Shown here piece after piece: positions 34,332 through 44,143 of a stretch of DNA of 64,000 bases. Each line of letters starts with the position of its first letter. Position 1 is the stretch's first letter. Under the pieces are notes generated by a model. It was given only the letters and a program-made list of their open reading frames with translations. It did not search any database and was not told the origin of the DNA. The stretch is from an uncultured Flavobacteriales bacterium (GTDB lineage Bacteria; Bacteroidota; Bacteroidia; Flavobacteriales; Weeksellaceae), in the NCBI GenBank assembly GCA_937876095.1, contig CALFIE010000006.1:58426-122425 (forward strand), written 5' to 3'. Position numbers and translations under genes: made by a program.

Positions 34332-35024
34332 TTATTTTCCTTCTTGTGCATCTTTAATCATTTCTTCATTTGCAGTAATTGCAAATTCTACTCTCCTGTT
34401 TTGAGCTCTACCTTCATCTGTTGCATTATCACCAACTGGATCTTTTTCGCCCATTCCCATTGCAAACAATCTGGTTTGTGCAATACCTTTGGTAACCAAA
34501 TAAGTAATTACAGAATTAGCTCTACGTTCAGATAATTTTTGGTTGTATTCATCAGAACCTTTGCTATCGGTATATCCGTATACATTTATATTGGTATCAG
34601 GATTTTTAACTAAAACTTCAGCCAATTTATCTAAATTAGATTTTGAAAAGGCTGTAAGATCAGATTTATTGAAATCAAAATTTACCATTTTTTCTGGTAA
34701 CGTGATTTTGATCCCTTCATTTACACGTTCAACTTCTGCTCCTGGTAATATTTGCTTGATTTCTTTAGCTTGTTTATCCATTTTATTACCAATCAATCCA
34801 CCTGCAACACCACCAATTACTGCTCCTAAAATAACCCCCAATTCTGAGTTACCACCATGACCGATGTTGTTACCTAAAATCCCTCCTAAAACTCCACCTG
34901 CAGCTGTTCCTATTGCAGTACCTTTCTGTGTATTGTTGGCATTTTGTATTGATTCGCAACTGGTAAATACCAACGAAGTTGATAAAAATAATGCTGCGAT
35001 ATTTGTTTTGCTAATATATTTCAT
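34332..35024 (-). CDS. OmpA-family lipoprotein with glycine-zipper region
   Basis: 230 residues. Lipobox VFTSC (Cys ~23). A Gly-rich hydrophobic zipper occupies ~36-82 (IGTAAGGVLGGILGNN, GAVIGGVAGGLIGNKMDK). A C-terminal OmpA/Pal peptidoglycan-binding domain (~112-220) has FDFNKSDL, VYGYTDSKGSDEYNQKLSERRA and NRRVEFAI. Domain order equals the YiaD class. It would anchor the outer membrane to peptidoglycan. 22 nt downstream of the lipocalin gene. Confidence 0.92.
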   Translation of the reverse strand: MKYISKTNIAALFLSTSLVFTSCESIQNANNTQKGTAIGTAAGGVLGGILGNNIGHGGNSELGVILGAVIGGVAGGLIGNKMDKQAKEIKQILPGAEVERVNEGIKITLPEKMVNFDFNKSDLTAFSKSNLDKLAEVLVKNPDTNINVYGYTDSKGSDEYNQKLSERRANSVITYLVTKGIAQTRLFAMGMGEKDPVGDNATDEGRAQNRRVEFAITANEEMIKDAQEGK

Positions 35025-35046
35025 TGTTATAATTTTTTAATGATGA

Positions 35047-35538
35047 TTATTTCATTGCTGTTCTCTGCAAATTGTAAACCACTTTGATATTTTCTCCTTC
35101 AAAAGGAACATTTTGCTCTAAACTGAACTGATCCATAGCTTGATTGGTCAAAAGCAAAGAATAACCTTCTACATTGGCTTTAGCTTTGGTACCGTCTACA
35201 ATTTTTTTGAATCTAAATTCGTTATCTTTTGTTAAATCAAATTTAATTGGTCTGGTTACTGCAGGACAATCTTTACCTCCTGCTAATGTAATAGCACCGG
35301 TATTATTGTTAGGAATCAGTCTCCAATGACTGTTCATAAAACATTTTACATCTGCACCTTCGTCAAAAGGTTTGATTTTGAATTTTTTATCGTAATCTAT
35401 ACTTACGACTTCCCAATCTCCTTTTAATTTAGAGGCATCCATTTTCTCAGTACTAGATGATTGCGCACTGTTTGCTGACGAACAAGAAGTTGTAAAAAGA
35501 GCAACTCCCATAAATCCTGCAATGATTAGTTTTTTCAT
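35047..35538 (-). CDS. Lipocalin-like lipoprotein
   Basis: 163 residues, lipobox FTTSC (Cys ~19), then the lipocalin start motif KLKGDWEVVSIDYD with the conserved G-x-W. Two further Cys (VKCFMNSHW and GKDCPA) probably form a disulfide. It binds an unknown hydrophobic ligand, or none. It is immediately upstream of the OmpA-family gene on the same strand (22 nt); the two likely form an envelope operon. Confidence 0.82.
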   Translation of the reverse strand: MKKLIIAGFMGVALFTTSCSSANSAQSSSTEKMDASKLKGDWEVVSIDYDKKFKIKPFDEGADVKCFMNSHWRLIPNNNTGAITLAGGKDCPAVTRPIKFDLTKDNEFRFKKIVDGTKAKANVEGYSLLLTNQAMDQFSLEQNVPFEGENIKVVYNLQRTAMK

Positions 35539-35608
35539 ATGTATTATTTTTTTGTGTAAAGAATATACGATTTAGCAACTATTATTATGCCATTAATTGT
35601 CAAAATTA

Positions 35609-35642
35609 AAAAAAGCCCATCAATTAATGGGCTTTTTTTTAA
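35609..35642 (-). terminator. Terminator of the subtilase gene
   Basis: AAAAGCCCAT and ATGGGCTTTT arms around CAATTA, with T runs on both sides; probably works in both directions. Confidence 0.88.
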
Positions 35643-35656
35643 ATATTTTCAACAGA

Positions 35657-37360
35657 TTAATGTTTTACTTTCTTTCTTATAGGTTTTTTTGCTGGTACAA
35701 AACCTTTATCGTTGGATTTTTTTGGTAAATTTTTATAAAATTTATCATAGGCATATTGTGCAGCTTTGTACAGATCTACCACACCTCCTGCTTGTGAAAT
35801 AAGATCAAAACGATTATTTTCGTTTTTAGATAACATCGCATTTACTGTAGAAGTATTTGCAGATTTCACCAAACTTTCAATAATTTGTGCAGGTGTTAAA
35901 TTTGGCATATATGCCAATAGAACCGCAGCACAACCTGCTACTACAGGAGAAGCCATAGATGTGCCTTGCTCATATTTGTAAGCAGCATCTGTTACTGTAG
36001 AATAAATTTTGTCTCCTGGTGCGAAAACATCTACTTTGAATTTATTGTAATTTGAAAAATCGGCTCTCAAAAATTCTGGATCATTGGTACTTGCTCCTAC
36101 TGTAATCATATTCGTAAGGAATGGTTTTTCATCTTTTAAAGATTTGAAATTAGTAGGAAAATTATCATTTTCTGCCAAATCTTTGTTGTCGTTTCCTGCA
36201 GCGTGAACTAGCAAAACACCTTTGTCTTGAGCATATTTAAATGCATCCCAAACTGCTTGTTTGTCAGGAGAAACCGATTTTCCGAAACTCATATTTAGAA
36301 TTTTGGCACCGTTATCAACAGCATATCTCACCGAATTGGCAACATCTTTATCGCGCTCATCACCATCAGGAACAGTTCTTAACACCATAATTTTGGCAAC
36401 TTTAGAAGCAACTCCGTACTGAATTTCTTTACCATTTGGTAATCCTGCTATAATTCCCGAAACGTGTGTTCCGTGCAGTGCATCTGGACCTTCATAATGA
36501 TTGTTGCCATAGAATTTCTCTGAAATATTATCGTAATTATCACCTACAATTGATCTAGGATCGAAATCCAAATTGTATTGTTTGGTTGCTTGTGGTTCAA
36601 AATAATTGAGCGCTTCTTTGATTTGATCATTCAAATATTTTTCAACTTCTGCAGGTGATTTACCAGTAATAGTTGGATCTTGAGCAATCTGAGCCAGAAT
36701 TTGTTGACTACGAGCTTCTTCTTGTGTAGTTGGTTTAATTGCTGCTACATTTTCGGCGGTCAGATTTTTACCACCCAATGTTTTTACCACACCTGGAATA
36801 CTGCTGCTAAATGCTTTGTAAAACTCATAATTTTGTTTAGCTTCTACACTTTTTTTAGCAAAAACCTCTTTAGATTTCATATACATATCAAATTCTTGAG
36901 GCATTTTTGCTTGATTGTCTTTGTTGGTGGTAGAATTATCACCTTCAAAAAGTGGTTTGTACTTTCTGATAACTCTAGTTACTTCTAAATTATCAACACC
37001 TACATCTCCATTTTTTCCACCTAAGAAATTCCAACCATTTACATCGTCTACATAACCATTTTTATCGTCATCTTTACCATTATTTGGAACTTCGTTTGGA
37101 TTTTTCCAAATATTTTTTACCAAACCAGGATGATCAACTTCTACTCCTGAATCTAGCACACCAACAACTACAGTTTTTGGAGTTAGACCTTTGGATTCTA
37201 AAAATTTATACGCATTTTGAGTATTCACACCATAGATTTTGGTAGTCGCAAAATCTTTGTGGTACCAAGTCATCAAATCTTTGTCGTCGGTTTTTTTATC
37301 TTGCGAATAAGCATAGCCAAAACCTACTAAAAAACTCGCAGCAATGAGTAATTTTTTCAT
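35657..37360 (-). CDS. S8 family serine peptidase (subtilase)
   Basis: 567 residues, signal peptide MKKLLIAASFLVGFGYAYSQ. The catalytic triad is visible: Asp70 (VVGVLDSGVEVDHP), His near 294 (DALHGTHVSGIIAG), Ser near 467 (QGTSMASPVVAGCAA). An insertion of about 180 residues between Asp and His contains two to three amphipathic helices (ARSQQILAQIAQDP...), typical of the Bacteroidota group. No T9SS C-terminal domain; the protein ends in a basic tail (KKPIRKKVKH), so it is probably periplasmic rather than surface-exported. It follows wbqC on the same strand. Confidence 0.92.
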   Translation of the reverse strand: MKKLLIAASFLVGFGYAYSQDKKTDDKDLMTWYHKDFATTKIYGVNTQNAYKFLESKGLTPKTVVVGVLDSGVEVDHPGLVKNIWKNPNEVPNNGKDDDKNGYVDDVNGWNFLGGKNGDVGVDNLEVTRVIRKYKPLFEGDNSTTNKDNQAKMPQEFDMYMKSKEVFAKKSVEAKQNYEFYKAFSSSIPGVVKTLGGKNLTAENVAAIKPTTQEEARSQQILAQIAQDPTITGKSPAEVEKYLNDQIKEALNYFEPQATKQYNLDFDPRSIVGDNYDNISEKFYGNNHYEGPDALHGTHVSGIIAGLPNGKEIQYGVASKVAKIMVLRTVPDGDERDKDVANSVRYAVDNGAKILNMSFGKSVSPDKQAVWDAFKYAQDKGVLLVHAAGNDNKDLAENDNFPTNFKSLKDEKPFLTNMITVGASTNDPEFLRADFSNYNKFKVDVFAPGDKIYSTVTDAAYKYEQGTSMASPVVAGCAAVLLAYMPNLTPAQIIESLVKSANTSTVNAMLSKNENNRFDLISQAGGVVDLYKAAQYAYDKFYKNLPKKSNDKGFVPAKKPIRKKVKH

Positions 37361-37432
37361 ATTAAATTATTTTATTATTAATGAAGAAATGTCTTTTTTT
37401 TATTTATTAAAAAAATGAAAAAAAAATTCTTT

Positions 37433-38041
37433 TTATTTATTTATATTTTGGATATAAGTAGTAGTTTCTGGTCCAATGTTACAAAGCACATCAATTACCG
37501 ATAAATCTGCTAAAAATCCATATTTATCTGAAAACACTTGATAATAAGGTTTAAAATTACGTTCTGTTTCGGTTTTTGCTGAAAATTGCTCTCGAAAATC
37601 CTGCATTTCAGGATTTTTGAGGTATTCTGAGGTAAAATTAAACGATTTTTCTGATTTCAAAATTTTCAACATCACTTCTAATGCGTGTATATTGAACTGA
37701 AAAAGCGAATCCCCATTGAAATCGTAGATTTTTGATAATTGGTCTTCGTAATATTCAAAATACGGAGAACTTTGATAGGCATATTTTATGGATTTCCAGT
37801 GTTGCTGTTGCCAATTTTCTCGGTCAGAAATTTTAATATCTTGCACTGCTCTATTCCCGTTGTGATTGATGGGAATTATGAGTGATAATTTACCATTGGC
37901 TCCATAGATATGCGCTCTGTTTCTATAGGTTTGTTTCTGGAAATGCTCCCATTTTTCGACTACAATTTCATAATCTGCAGCCAAAAATTCTGCAAACCAA
38001 GAAACTGGTGGTAGGTAAAACAGGGGCAACAATTTGGTCAT
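37433..38041 (-). CDS. WbqC family protein
   Basis: 202 residues. It starts LLPLFYLPPVSWFAEFLAADY and has FQKQTYRNRAHIYGANG, LIIPINHNGN and WKSIKYAYQSSPYFEYYED, the conserved blocks of the WbqC/polysaccharide-biosynthesis-associated family. The biochemical function is unknown; some members sit in O-antigen loci. The context after lepB matches other flavobacteria, so it is probably cotranscribed with the parA-lepB genes (63 nt from lepB). Confidence 0.88.
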   Translation of the reverse strand: MTKLLPLFYLPPVSWFAEFLAADYEIVVEKWEHFQKQTYRNRAHIYGANGKLSLIIPINHNGNRAVQDIKISDRENWQQQHWKSIKYAYQSSPYFEYYEDQLSKIYDFNGDSLFQFNIHALEVMLKILKSEKSFNFTSEYLKNPEMQDFREQFSAKTETERNFKPYYQVFSDKYGFLADLSVIDVLCNIGPETTTYIQNINK

Positions 38042-38104
38042 ACAATTTTTTTTCAGATGATGGTTTTGGTTTATTTTGAAAGTTTATTTTTTTTATTAAA
38101 AAAA

Positions 38105-39742
38105 TTATTCCTCCTCACTTTTCTTGCCTTTAAATAATTTTACAAAAAACTCCCAACCAAAAAACAACACCAAAATCGCTACTGCAATCCACCAATAAGA
38201 GGTTTTGTTGGCTTCACCAGTGTTGGTTACTTTGAACATTCTGTCCCAACGAACTTTGAAAGGTGCTTGATAACTTGAATTGTTATCAGGAAAGGCTCCT
38301 TGCAAACTCATCCAAGTAAACATAGGAGAACCTACAATATTTTCTTCGGGTACGAAACCGAAAAATCGGGCATCGAGTGAAGCATCTCTATTGTCACCAA
38401 TCATCATATAATAATTTTGCTGAATGGTGTATTGATTGGTTTCTTTGCCATCTATGAAAATTTTACCACCTTTATTTTCCAAATGGTGGTGTTCATATTC
38501 TGAAATAATCCATCTGTATTCCGGCAAAGTTTCTTGGTTGAGTGTTACGACATCTCCTTTTTTAGGAATTTTGAGAGGACCGTACCAATCTTGATTCCAT
38601 TTTTTATTAATAGGGAAAATTGATTGAGCAGTATCTATTTCTTTGGAAAATTCTGATTTATAATTGATTGATGCAATATCTTTTGGCAAGACATCCTCTT
38701 TCATACTAGTAACTTGCGGAAGTGATTTAATATCCTTAGCAATTTTATCTGTCAAACCTTGAAATGCATAGAAAAATCCTGAATTGGTTTGACCTTCTTG
38801 TACTGGCAAAAATCCGTAGGTATTGTACAAACTTGGCATATCTAATTGCGAACTGGTTTCTACTAAAAACTTATGTTGTTCTTCCTGATCACCCAAAATG
38901 GTTTCTGGTTTTCCGTTCACATACAATTTGCCTTCTTTCATCTCTAGAACATCACCTGCAACTGCAACACAACGCTTCACATAAGGATCTTTTCGGTCTA
39001 TAGCAGTGTGTACCGAATCTTGTGGATAGTTGAAAACGACAATGTCATTCTTTTGTGGAGTATTGAATTGTAATAATCTAGTATATGGTAATTTCACACC
39101 ATCTAAATACGATTTTGGATCGTCTTTTGGATTATTTTTTTTACCTGTATCAAAAATCGTCCCTTGCAAAAACGGGATTGCAACTGGTCGCATTGGCATT
39201 CTGTAACCATATTTCCATTTGTTGACAAACAAGAAATCTCCTACCAAAAGTGTGCGTTCCATAGAACCTGTTGGAATACCAAAAGGTTGTGTTACAAAAG
39301 TATGAATAATGGTTGCAAATACCACTGCAAACGTTATAGAACCTATGAAAGTGTCTTTTTTCTGAGCGTTTTTCTCGTCTTCGGTAAGGTACAAATCATC
39401 ATTACCTTCCATTTCAGTATCTTTGGAATAATTGACGATTGCCATATAAATAAAAGGCAAGAAAATGGTCATCAATTGTTGTGGAAAAAGGCTTTTACCA
39501 AATTTTTTCATTAAAAATAAATGAAAAACCGACATCATAATTGGTCCTACAATTGGTAAATATGATAATATAGCCCACCATTTGGTATGATTGGTTTCTT
39601 TTAGAATTAGGAAATAATTATAAAATGGCACGAATGCAAAAATTGGATTGTAACCCAATTTTTTGAATAATTTCCAAGTAGAGATTCCCATCAAAACTGA
39701 TAAGACGAGTACATAAATACTGTATTTCAAGAAGTAATCCAT
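38105..39742 (-). CDS. lepB: Signal peptidase I, large Bacteroidota form
   Basis: 545 residues, versus about 320 in E. coli. Residues 1-105 form an extra membrane domain (DUF5684-like, PIFAFVPFYNYFLILKETNH). Catalytic Ser160 is in IPTGSMERTL and Lys256 in YVKRCVAVAGD; the final conserved box is MMIGDNRDASLDARFFGFV. A large insertion lies between the Lys box and the C-terminal box (~270-440). A C-terminal membrane helix (SYWWIAVAILVLFFGWEFFVKLF) follows. It cleaves Sec signal peptides at the periplasmic face. In an operon with dapB and par genes. Confidence 0.94.
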   Translation of the reverse strand: MDYFLKYSIYVLVLSVLMGISTWKLFKKLGYNPIFAFVPFYNYFLILKETNHTKWWAILSYLPIVGPIMMSVFHLFLMKKFGKSLFPQQLMTIFLPFIYMAIVNYSKDTEMEGNDDLYLTEDEKNAQKKDTFIGSITFAVVFATIIHTFVTQPFGIPTGSMERTLLVGDFLFVNKWKYGYRMPMRPVAIPFLQGTIFDTGKKNNPKDDPKSYLDGVKLPYTRLLQFNTPQKNDIVVFNYPQDSVHTAIDRKDPYVKRCVAVAGDVLEMKEGKLYVNGKPETILGDQEEQHKFLVETSSQLDMPSLYNTYGFLPVQEGQTNSGFFYAFQGLTDKIAKDIKSLPQVTSMKEDVLPKDIASINYKSEFSKEIDTAQSIFPINKKWNQDWYGPLKIPKKGDVVTLNQETLPEYRWIISEYEHHHLENKGGKIFIDGKETNQYTIQQNYYMMIGDNRDASLDARFFGFVPEENIVGSPMFTWMSLQGAFPDNNSSYQAPFKVRWDRMFKVTNTGEANKTSYWWIAVAILVLFFGWEFFVKLFKGKKSEEE

Positions 39743-39844
39743 AATTTCTATTTGCTTTTTTCTGTGTTAGTTAGTAGTAAAAAACTACTTTTTGTTACAT
39801 TTTTTTAATAATGAAAGATAATCATCAATCAACAATTAATTATT

Positions 39845-40546
39845 TTACGGGAAAAGTACATCTTTCATCCCAAAATTTCCTTTTTTACCAACAATCCATT
39901 CTGCTGCAATTACGGCGCCCAATGCAAAACCGTTTCTGCTAAATGCAGTATGTTTTATTTCTATTTCGTCTACTTCACTTCGGTAGAAAACGCTGTGTGT
40001 ACCAGGAACTTCATCTTCACGAATGGCAAAAATCCCCAATTCATTTCCTGCAGTTTCTTCTAATTTCCACGCATCATAATTGGAATTCCTAATGATTCCT
40101 TCTGCTAAAGTAATCGCAGTTCCACTTGGTGCATCTTTTTTGTGAATGTGATGAATTTCTTCTAATTGACAGTGGTAATCTTTTTCAAAATTTTTCATGA
40201 GGTTTGCCAATTTTTCGTTGAGTGCAAAAAATAAATTCACACCCAAACTGAAATTAGAGCCATAGAGAAAAGCAGTATTATTATCCAAGGCAATTTTTTC
40301 GATTTCGGGTTTACGATCGAGCCAACCTGTAGTTCCGCAAACTACGGGAATGCTCTGCTCTAGACAGAATTTGATATTGTTGAAGGCAACTTCTGGTTGC
40401 GAAAACTCAATTACGACATCTGGTTTGTGCAGGTTATCAATAGTTGGAGAATCATTCAGTTTTGCTACCACTTCGTGACCTCTACTTTCGGCAATTTCAC
40501 CGATAATTTTCCCCATTTTTCCGTAACCTACCAATGCTATTTTCAT
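39845..40546 (-). CDS. dapB: 4-hydroxy-tetrahydrodipicolinate reductase
   Basis: 233 residues. NAD(P)H-dependent step of lysine and diaminopimelate synthesis. The N-terminal MKIALVGYGKMGKIIGEIAESRGHEV is the Rossmann motif; EEIHHIHKKDAPSGTAITLAEGI contains the catalytic His and Lys of the family (HHxxKxDAPSGTA). A little shorter than E. coli DapB (273), as usual for Bacteroidota. Confidence 0.95.
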   Translation of the reverse strand: MKIALVGYGKMGKIIGEIAESRGHEVVAKLNDSPTIDNLHKPDVVIEFSQPEVAFNNIKFCLEQSIPVVCGTTGWLDRKPEIEKIALDNNTAFLYGSNFSLGVNLFFALNEKLANLMKNFEKDYHCQLEEIHHIHKKDAPSGTAITLAEGIIRNSNYDAWKLEETAGNELGIFAIREDEVPGTHSVFYRSEVDEIEIKHTAFSRNGFALGAVIAAEWIVGKKGNFGMKDVLFP

Positions 40547-40628
40547 TTCTATTAAAAAATTGTTTCTTTATTTATATAATTATGGGTACTTTAATTTTAA
40601 TTAAAGATGAATGTTAACTGTAATAATT

Positions 40629-41246
40629 TTAAAAATTATAGGATAAACTCAAACCTGCTTTGGTGTTTTGTTTCCCAAATTCATCATAAATGATGGCTGG
40701 TTTCACCGCCAAATCAGGGTCGTGTTTACCTTCATACAAGTGTGCATCTACGACTGCATCTACAATATTTAGAATATAGATGAGTCCTGTAATTGCAATG
40801 GCATAATCACGTTGTCTTTTGGCGCGGTCTTGCGAATTTCCGAGAACTGTTGCGGTAATTCCGGGTATGTTAGAATATACGTGAGTTTGACCATTGAGTT
40901 GGGCTACAAACGCATCTCTGTATTTGGTGTAATATTTTTGGTTCCAAAGTGCAATACCAACTCCGGTACCAATTGCTCCCCAAACTATGGGAATTTTCCA
41001 ATATTTTTTGTTGTAATATTGTCCTAATCCTGGTAAAACTGCAGAATACAATCCTGCTTTGGTAGGACTGAATTTAGGTTTAGAAACCGGCGCATTGATT
41101 TTTTCGATATCGGCAACTATTTCTTTTTCGGATCGAATTTTAGGCACAGAAATAGAATCATTTATTACAATAGAATCGTTTTTTTTGACCTGAGAGAAAA
41201 CAATCAGAGAAGTTAGTAGCAACAAAGCCGAAAAAAAAATTCTCAT
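40629..41246 (-). CDS. DUF5683 exported/membrane protein
   Basis: 205 residues with signal peptide MRIFFSALLLLTSLIVFSQ. The conserved block SPTKAGLYSAVLPGLGQYYNKKYWKIPIVWGAIGTG contains the GxGQxYN-type motif seen in DUF5683, and a hydrophobic helix is near IAITGLIYILNIVDAVVDAHLY. Function unknown. It overlaps the parB stop by 4 nt (ATGA) and so is translationally coupled to it; the association with parAB and lepB is conserved in flavobacteria. Confidence 0.87.
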   Translation of the reverse strand: MRIFFSALLLLTSLIVFSQVKKNDSIVINDSISVPKIRSEKEIVADIEKINAPVSKPKFSPTKAGLYSAVLPGLGQYYNKKYWKIPIVWGAIGTGVGIALWNQKYYTKYRDAFVAQLNGQTHVYSNIPGITATVLGNSQDRAKRQRDYAIAITGLIYILNIVDAVVDAHLYEGKHDPDLAVKPAIIYDEFGKQNTKAGLSLSYNF

Positions 41247-42133
41247 AAACCAAAGTGTGACAAAATTCCTTTTAAATCCTCTTCATTTTTGAAGTCCAAA
41301 ATGATTTTTCCTTTTTTACCATTTCCCGAAGATTTCACTTCTACTGCAACGTGAAGCGTATCTTCTAAAGATTTTTGTGCTTTCTTTAAGTGATTTGGTA
41401 ATTCACTTTTCACTTTTTTAGGAGGATTCTTAGGATTTTTTAGGAGATTTGCTTGTTCTTCTGCTTGTCTTACATTCAGGTTTTCTTTAATAATTTTTGC
41501 AAAAAGTACATTTTGCAATGCGGTATCTTCAATACTAATGATTGCTCTACCGTGACCTGCAGAAATACTGCCATTTCTCACTGCATCTTGAATTTCTGGA
41601 CTTAACCTTAACAATCTGATAGAATTGGTAATGGTACTTCGTTCTTTACCAACTCTTTGGCTGAGATTTTCTTGAGTCATCCCAATTTCATCTAGCAAAC
41701 GTTGATAAGTGAGTGCGACTTCTATTGCATCTAAATCTTCGCGCTGAATATTTTCTACCAATGCCATTTCTAGCATTTCCTGATCGTTTACCAATCTTAT
41801 GTATGCAGGAATGGTGGTAAGTCCTGCTAATTTACTAGCACGAAATCGTCTTTCTCCCGAAATAATTTCAAATTTTTCGGCATCTTTGCGAAGGGTAATT
41901 GGTTGTATTACTCCCAAATTTTTGATGGATTGCGATAAATCTTGCAATGCTTTTTCATCAAAATAAGTTCTTGGTTGTGTAAGATTAGGATAGATGTCTT
42001 CTAATGAAACCTCTACGATATTCCCAACGAATTGATCAGCACCTTGATCAGATGCTGAGTTGATGGTTGCTTTGGATTCTGCGCTTAGAATAGCTCCTAA
42101 ACCACGACCCATTGCTCTTTTTTTGTCTTTCAT
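41243..42133 (-). CDS. parB: Chromosome partitioning protein ParB
   Basis: 296 residues. CTP-dependent clamp that loads at parS and drives origin segregation. Seen: the CTPase box with ISGERRFRASKLAG, ENIQREDLDAIEVALTY, the helix-turn-helix region MTQENLSQRVGKERSTITNSIRLLRLS and a C-terminal dimerisation segment. Basic N-terminus KDKKRAMGRGLGAILS. Downstream of parA by 41 nt. I found no parS-like 16-mer (TGTTTCACGTGAAACA type) in the window by eye. Confidence 0.95.
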   Translation of the reverse strand: MKDKKRAMGRGLGAILSAESKATINSASDQGADQFVGNIVEVSLEDIYPNLTQPRTYFDEKALQDLSQSIKNLGVIQPITLRKDAEKFEIISGERRFRASKLAGLTTIPAYIRLVNDQEMLEMALVENIQREDLDAIEVALTYQRLLDEIGMTQENLSQRVGKERSTITNSIRLLRLSPEIQDAVRNGSISAGHGRAIISIEDTALQNVLFAKIIKENLNVRQAEEQANLLKNPKNPPKKVKSELPNHLKKAQKSLEDTLHVAVEVKSSGNGKKGKIILDFKNEEDLKGILSHFGL

Positions 42134-42174
42134 TATATATTTTTAGCACAATATTATTGCAATTGGCCTTTCAT

Positions 42175-42948
42175 TTAATTTTTTACTAAATTTTCGTTTT
42201 TCATCAGAACTTCTTCGGCAAGTTGCAGGTATTGTATAGCACCTTTACTTTCTGCATCATAATTTAATATACTTTCGCCAAAACTTGGAGCTTCGCTCAA
42301 ACGTACGTTTCTGCTGATAATGGTCTCGAAAACCATTTCTGGGAAATGCAGATTCACCTCTTCTACTACTTGGTTAGACAGTCGCAATCTGCCATCAAAC
42401 ATGGTAAGAAGTAAACCTTCTATATCTAAATTTTCATTGTGAATTTTTTGTACATTTTTGATGGTATTGAGTAGTTTACCAAGACCTTCTAGTGCAAAAT
42501 ACTCGCACTGAATCGGGATAATTACAGAATCTGCGGCTGTAAGAGCATTGATGGTGATTAAACCTAAACTTGGTGCGCAATCTATAATGATGTAATCATA
42601 TTGTTCTTTGATATTTTTTAGGGATTTTTTCAGCATATATTCACGCTGTGATTTATCTACCAATTCTATTTCGGCAGCAACCAAATCTATGTGAGAAGCT
42701 ATGATATCTAAATTGGGAGTTGCTGTTTTCTGAATGCATTTTTCGGCTTCTACACTATGCTCCAAAAGATTATAGGTAGAATAAATAACCTCATTTACAC
42801 CCAAACCAGAAGTTGCATTTGCTTGTGGATCAGCATCTATCAATAAAATTTTCTTTTCTAGCACACCTAAAGCTGCAGCCAAATTAACTGCAGTCGTGGT
42901 TTTACCAACACCACCTTTTTGATTTGCTATACCTATAATTTTACCCAT
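42175..42948 (-). CDS. parA: Chromosome partitioning ATPase ParA
   Basis: 257 residues, chromosomal Soj/ParA class without an N-terminal HTH. Deviant Walker A is KGGVGKTTTAVNLAAAL; Walker B is YDYIIIDCAPSLG. It pairs with ParB to segregate the origin region. It is the first gene of a long minus-strand operon parA-parB-DUF5683-dapB-lepB-wbqC. Confidence 0.96.
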   Translation of the reverse strand: MGKIIGIANQKGGVGKTTTAVNLAAALGVLEKKILLIDADPQANATSGLGVNEVIYSTYNLLEHSVEAEKCIQKTATPNLDIIASHIDLVAAEIELVDKSQREYMLKKSLKNIKEQYDYIIIDCAPSLGLITINALTAADSVIIPIQCEYFALEGLGKLLNTIKNVQKIHNENLDIEGLLLTMFDGRLRLSNQVVEEVNLHFPEMVFETIISRNVRLSEAPSFGESILNYDAESKGAIQYLQLAEEVLMKNENLVKN

Positions 42949-42968
42949 TTTTCACATTGTTTAATCTA

Positions 42969-42976
42969 CAAAAATA
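42969..42976 (-). promoter_or_regulatory. -7 element of the parA operon
   Basis: The minus strand reads TATTTTTG, 20 nt before the parA ATG. Confidence 0.55.
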
Positions 42977-43116
42977 CATTTTTTTCGGAATGATGCAGAT
43001 TCATAATAATCCTATATAATATAACCTATTGTAAATTAAATGATTAGATCTAAAAAAAATTATCCACAAAATTTACTGTATTGTGGATAATTATCAAATA
43101 AACTATGAGAAAACCG

Positions 43117-43941
43117 CTATTCAAACTGCATTGAAATTGGAATTTTGAAATATGAACGAACTGGTTTACCTTTTACTTTTGCTGGTAACCAAGTATTTTT
43201 TATAGATTTTATGGCTTTTTCTGCAGCTTTGTTGAAATCAGCATTGTTACCATTTGCATTCACTGCGGTGATGCTCCCATCTATTTCTACAATGAATACT
43301 ACATTTGCTTTTAGCACATTATCGATCCCTTCAAAATCTGAAGCATCAAAATTCTGACCTACTTTTTCGCGAAAAGCATTGATTCCGCCTGAAAATTGAG
43401 CTTCTTCATCTACATCTATTACTGGATCATTGTTTGGTTTATCAATTTTCTCTGTTACAATTGGTTTTACTACGATTGGTCCAACTTCTATTGGTTTATA
43501 AATATCAGTAGTAGTTCCATTATCATTTGTAACAGTAGAAATGGTACCTTTTTTTAAATCTTCATTAGAAGGTGCTGCTGTTTCAACTACGGGTTTATGA
43601 GCAGGAATTGGAACTATACTTGCAACTGTTTTTTGATCTTTAATTGCGGAAGTTGGTTTCGTTTTTTCAGGAATTACGGGATCTTTGTCATTAATAATTT
43701 CGAAAATTTTAGGAGCAGGATAACTAATAGCCCCATCAACAATTGGTTTTGATTTCAACAGTTCTAAAACAGTTGGTGTTGCAGCAATTGCAAAAAACAA
43801 GGCAACTCCTATAAATAGGGATTTTTGCAGCACCAATTCTTCATTATTTCTAATAACATAAGCACCATATTCTTTATTTCTATTTGCGAAAATCGCTTGA
43901 TTGAAACGAAATTCCTGGTCTGAATTGAATAAATTTTTCAT
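43117..43941 (-). CDS. TonB family energy transducer
   Basis: 274 residues from MKNLFNSDQEFRFNQAIFANRNKEYGAYVIR, the standard Bacteroidota TonB start; the longer frame to 44013 adds 24 atypical residues. One membrane helix (~residues 35-58, SLFIGVALFFAIAATPTVLELL), then a Pro/Lys-rich periplasmic linker and a C-terminal TonB domain with VFIVEIDGSITAVNAN, NTWLPAKVKGKPVRSYFKIPISMQF. It transmits proton-motive force to outer-membrane receptors. No exbB/exbD next to it. Confidence 0.92.
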   Translation of the reverse strand: MKNLFNSDQEFRFNQAIFANRNKEYGAYVIRNNEELVLQKSLFIGVALFFAIAATPTVLELLKSKPIVDGAISYPAPKIFEIINDKDPVIPEKTKPTSAIKDQKTVASIVPIPAHKPVVETAAPSNEDLKKGTISTVTNDNGTTTDIYKPIEVGPIVVKPIVTEKIDKPNNDPVIDVDEEAQFSGGINAFREKVGQNFDASDFEGIDNVLKANVVFIVEIDGSITAVNANGNNADFNKAAEKAIKSIKNTWLPAKVKGKPVRSYFKIPISMQFE

Positions 43942-44143
43942 ATTTAAGAAATTGTAGTTAATAAAATGTTTTTTAAATGAAATATTAATATGATATGATT
44001 TTATTGAAATCAATTAAATTACAGCAATAATCTTGCCAAAAAATTATTTTTTTGTCACTAATTTCACAAAATCAATTAATAATCATTAATATTTATTATT
44101 CTTTAAATAGTAAATTTCATACACCAATATTTAAAAAAAATCC

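Noticed and set aside
41243..43116. parS site or replication origin near parAB
   Set aside because: No 16-bp parS-like palindrome, DnaA-box cluster or dnaA/dnaN gene seen by eye.
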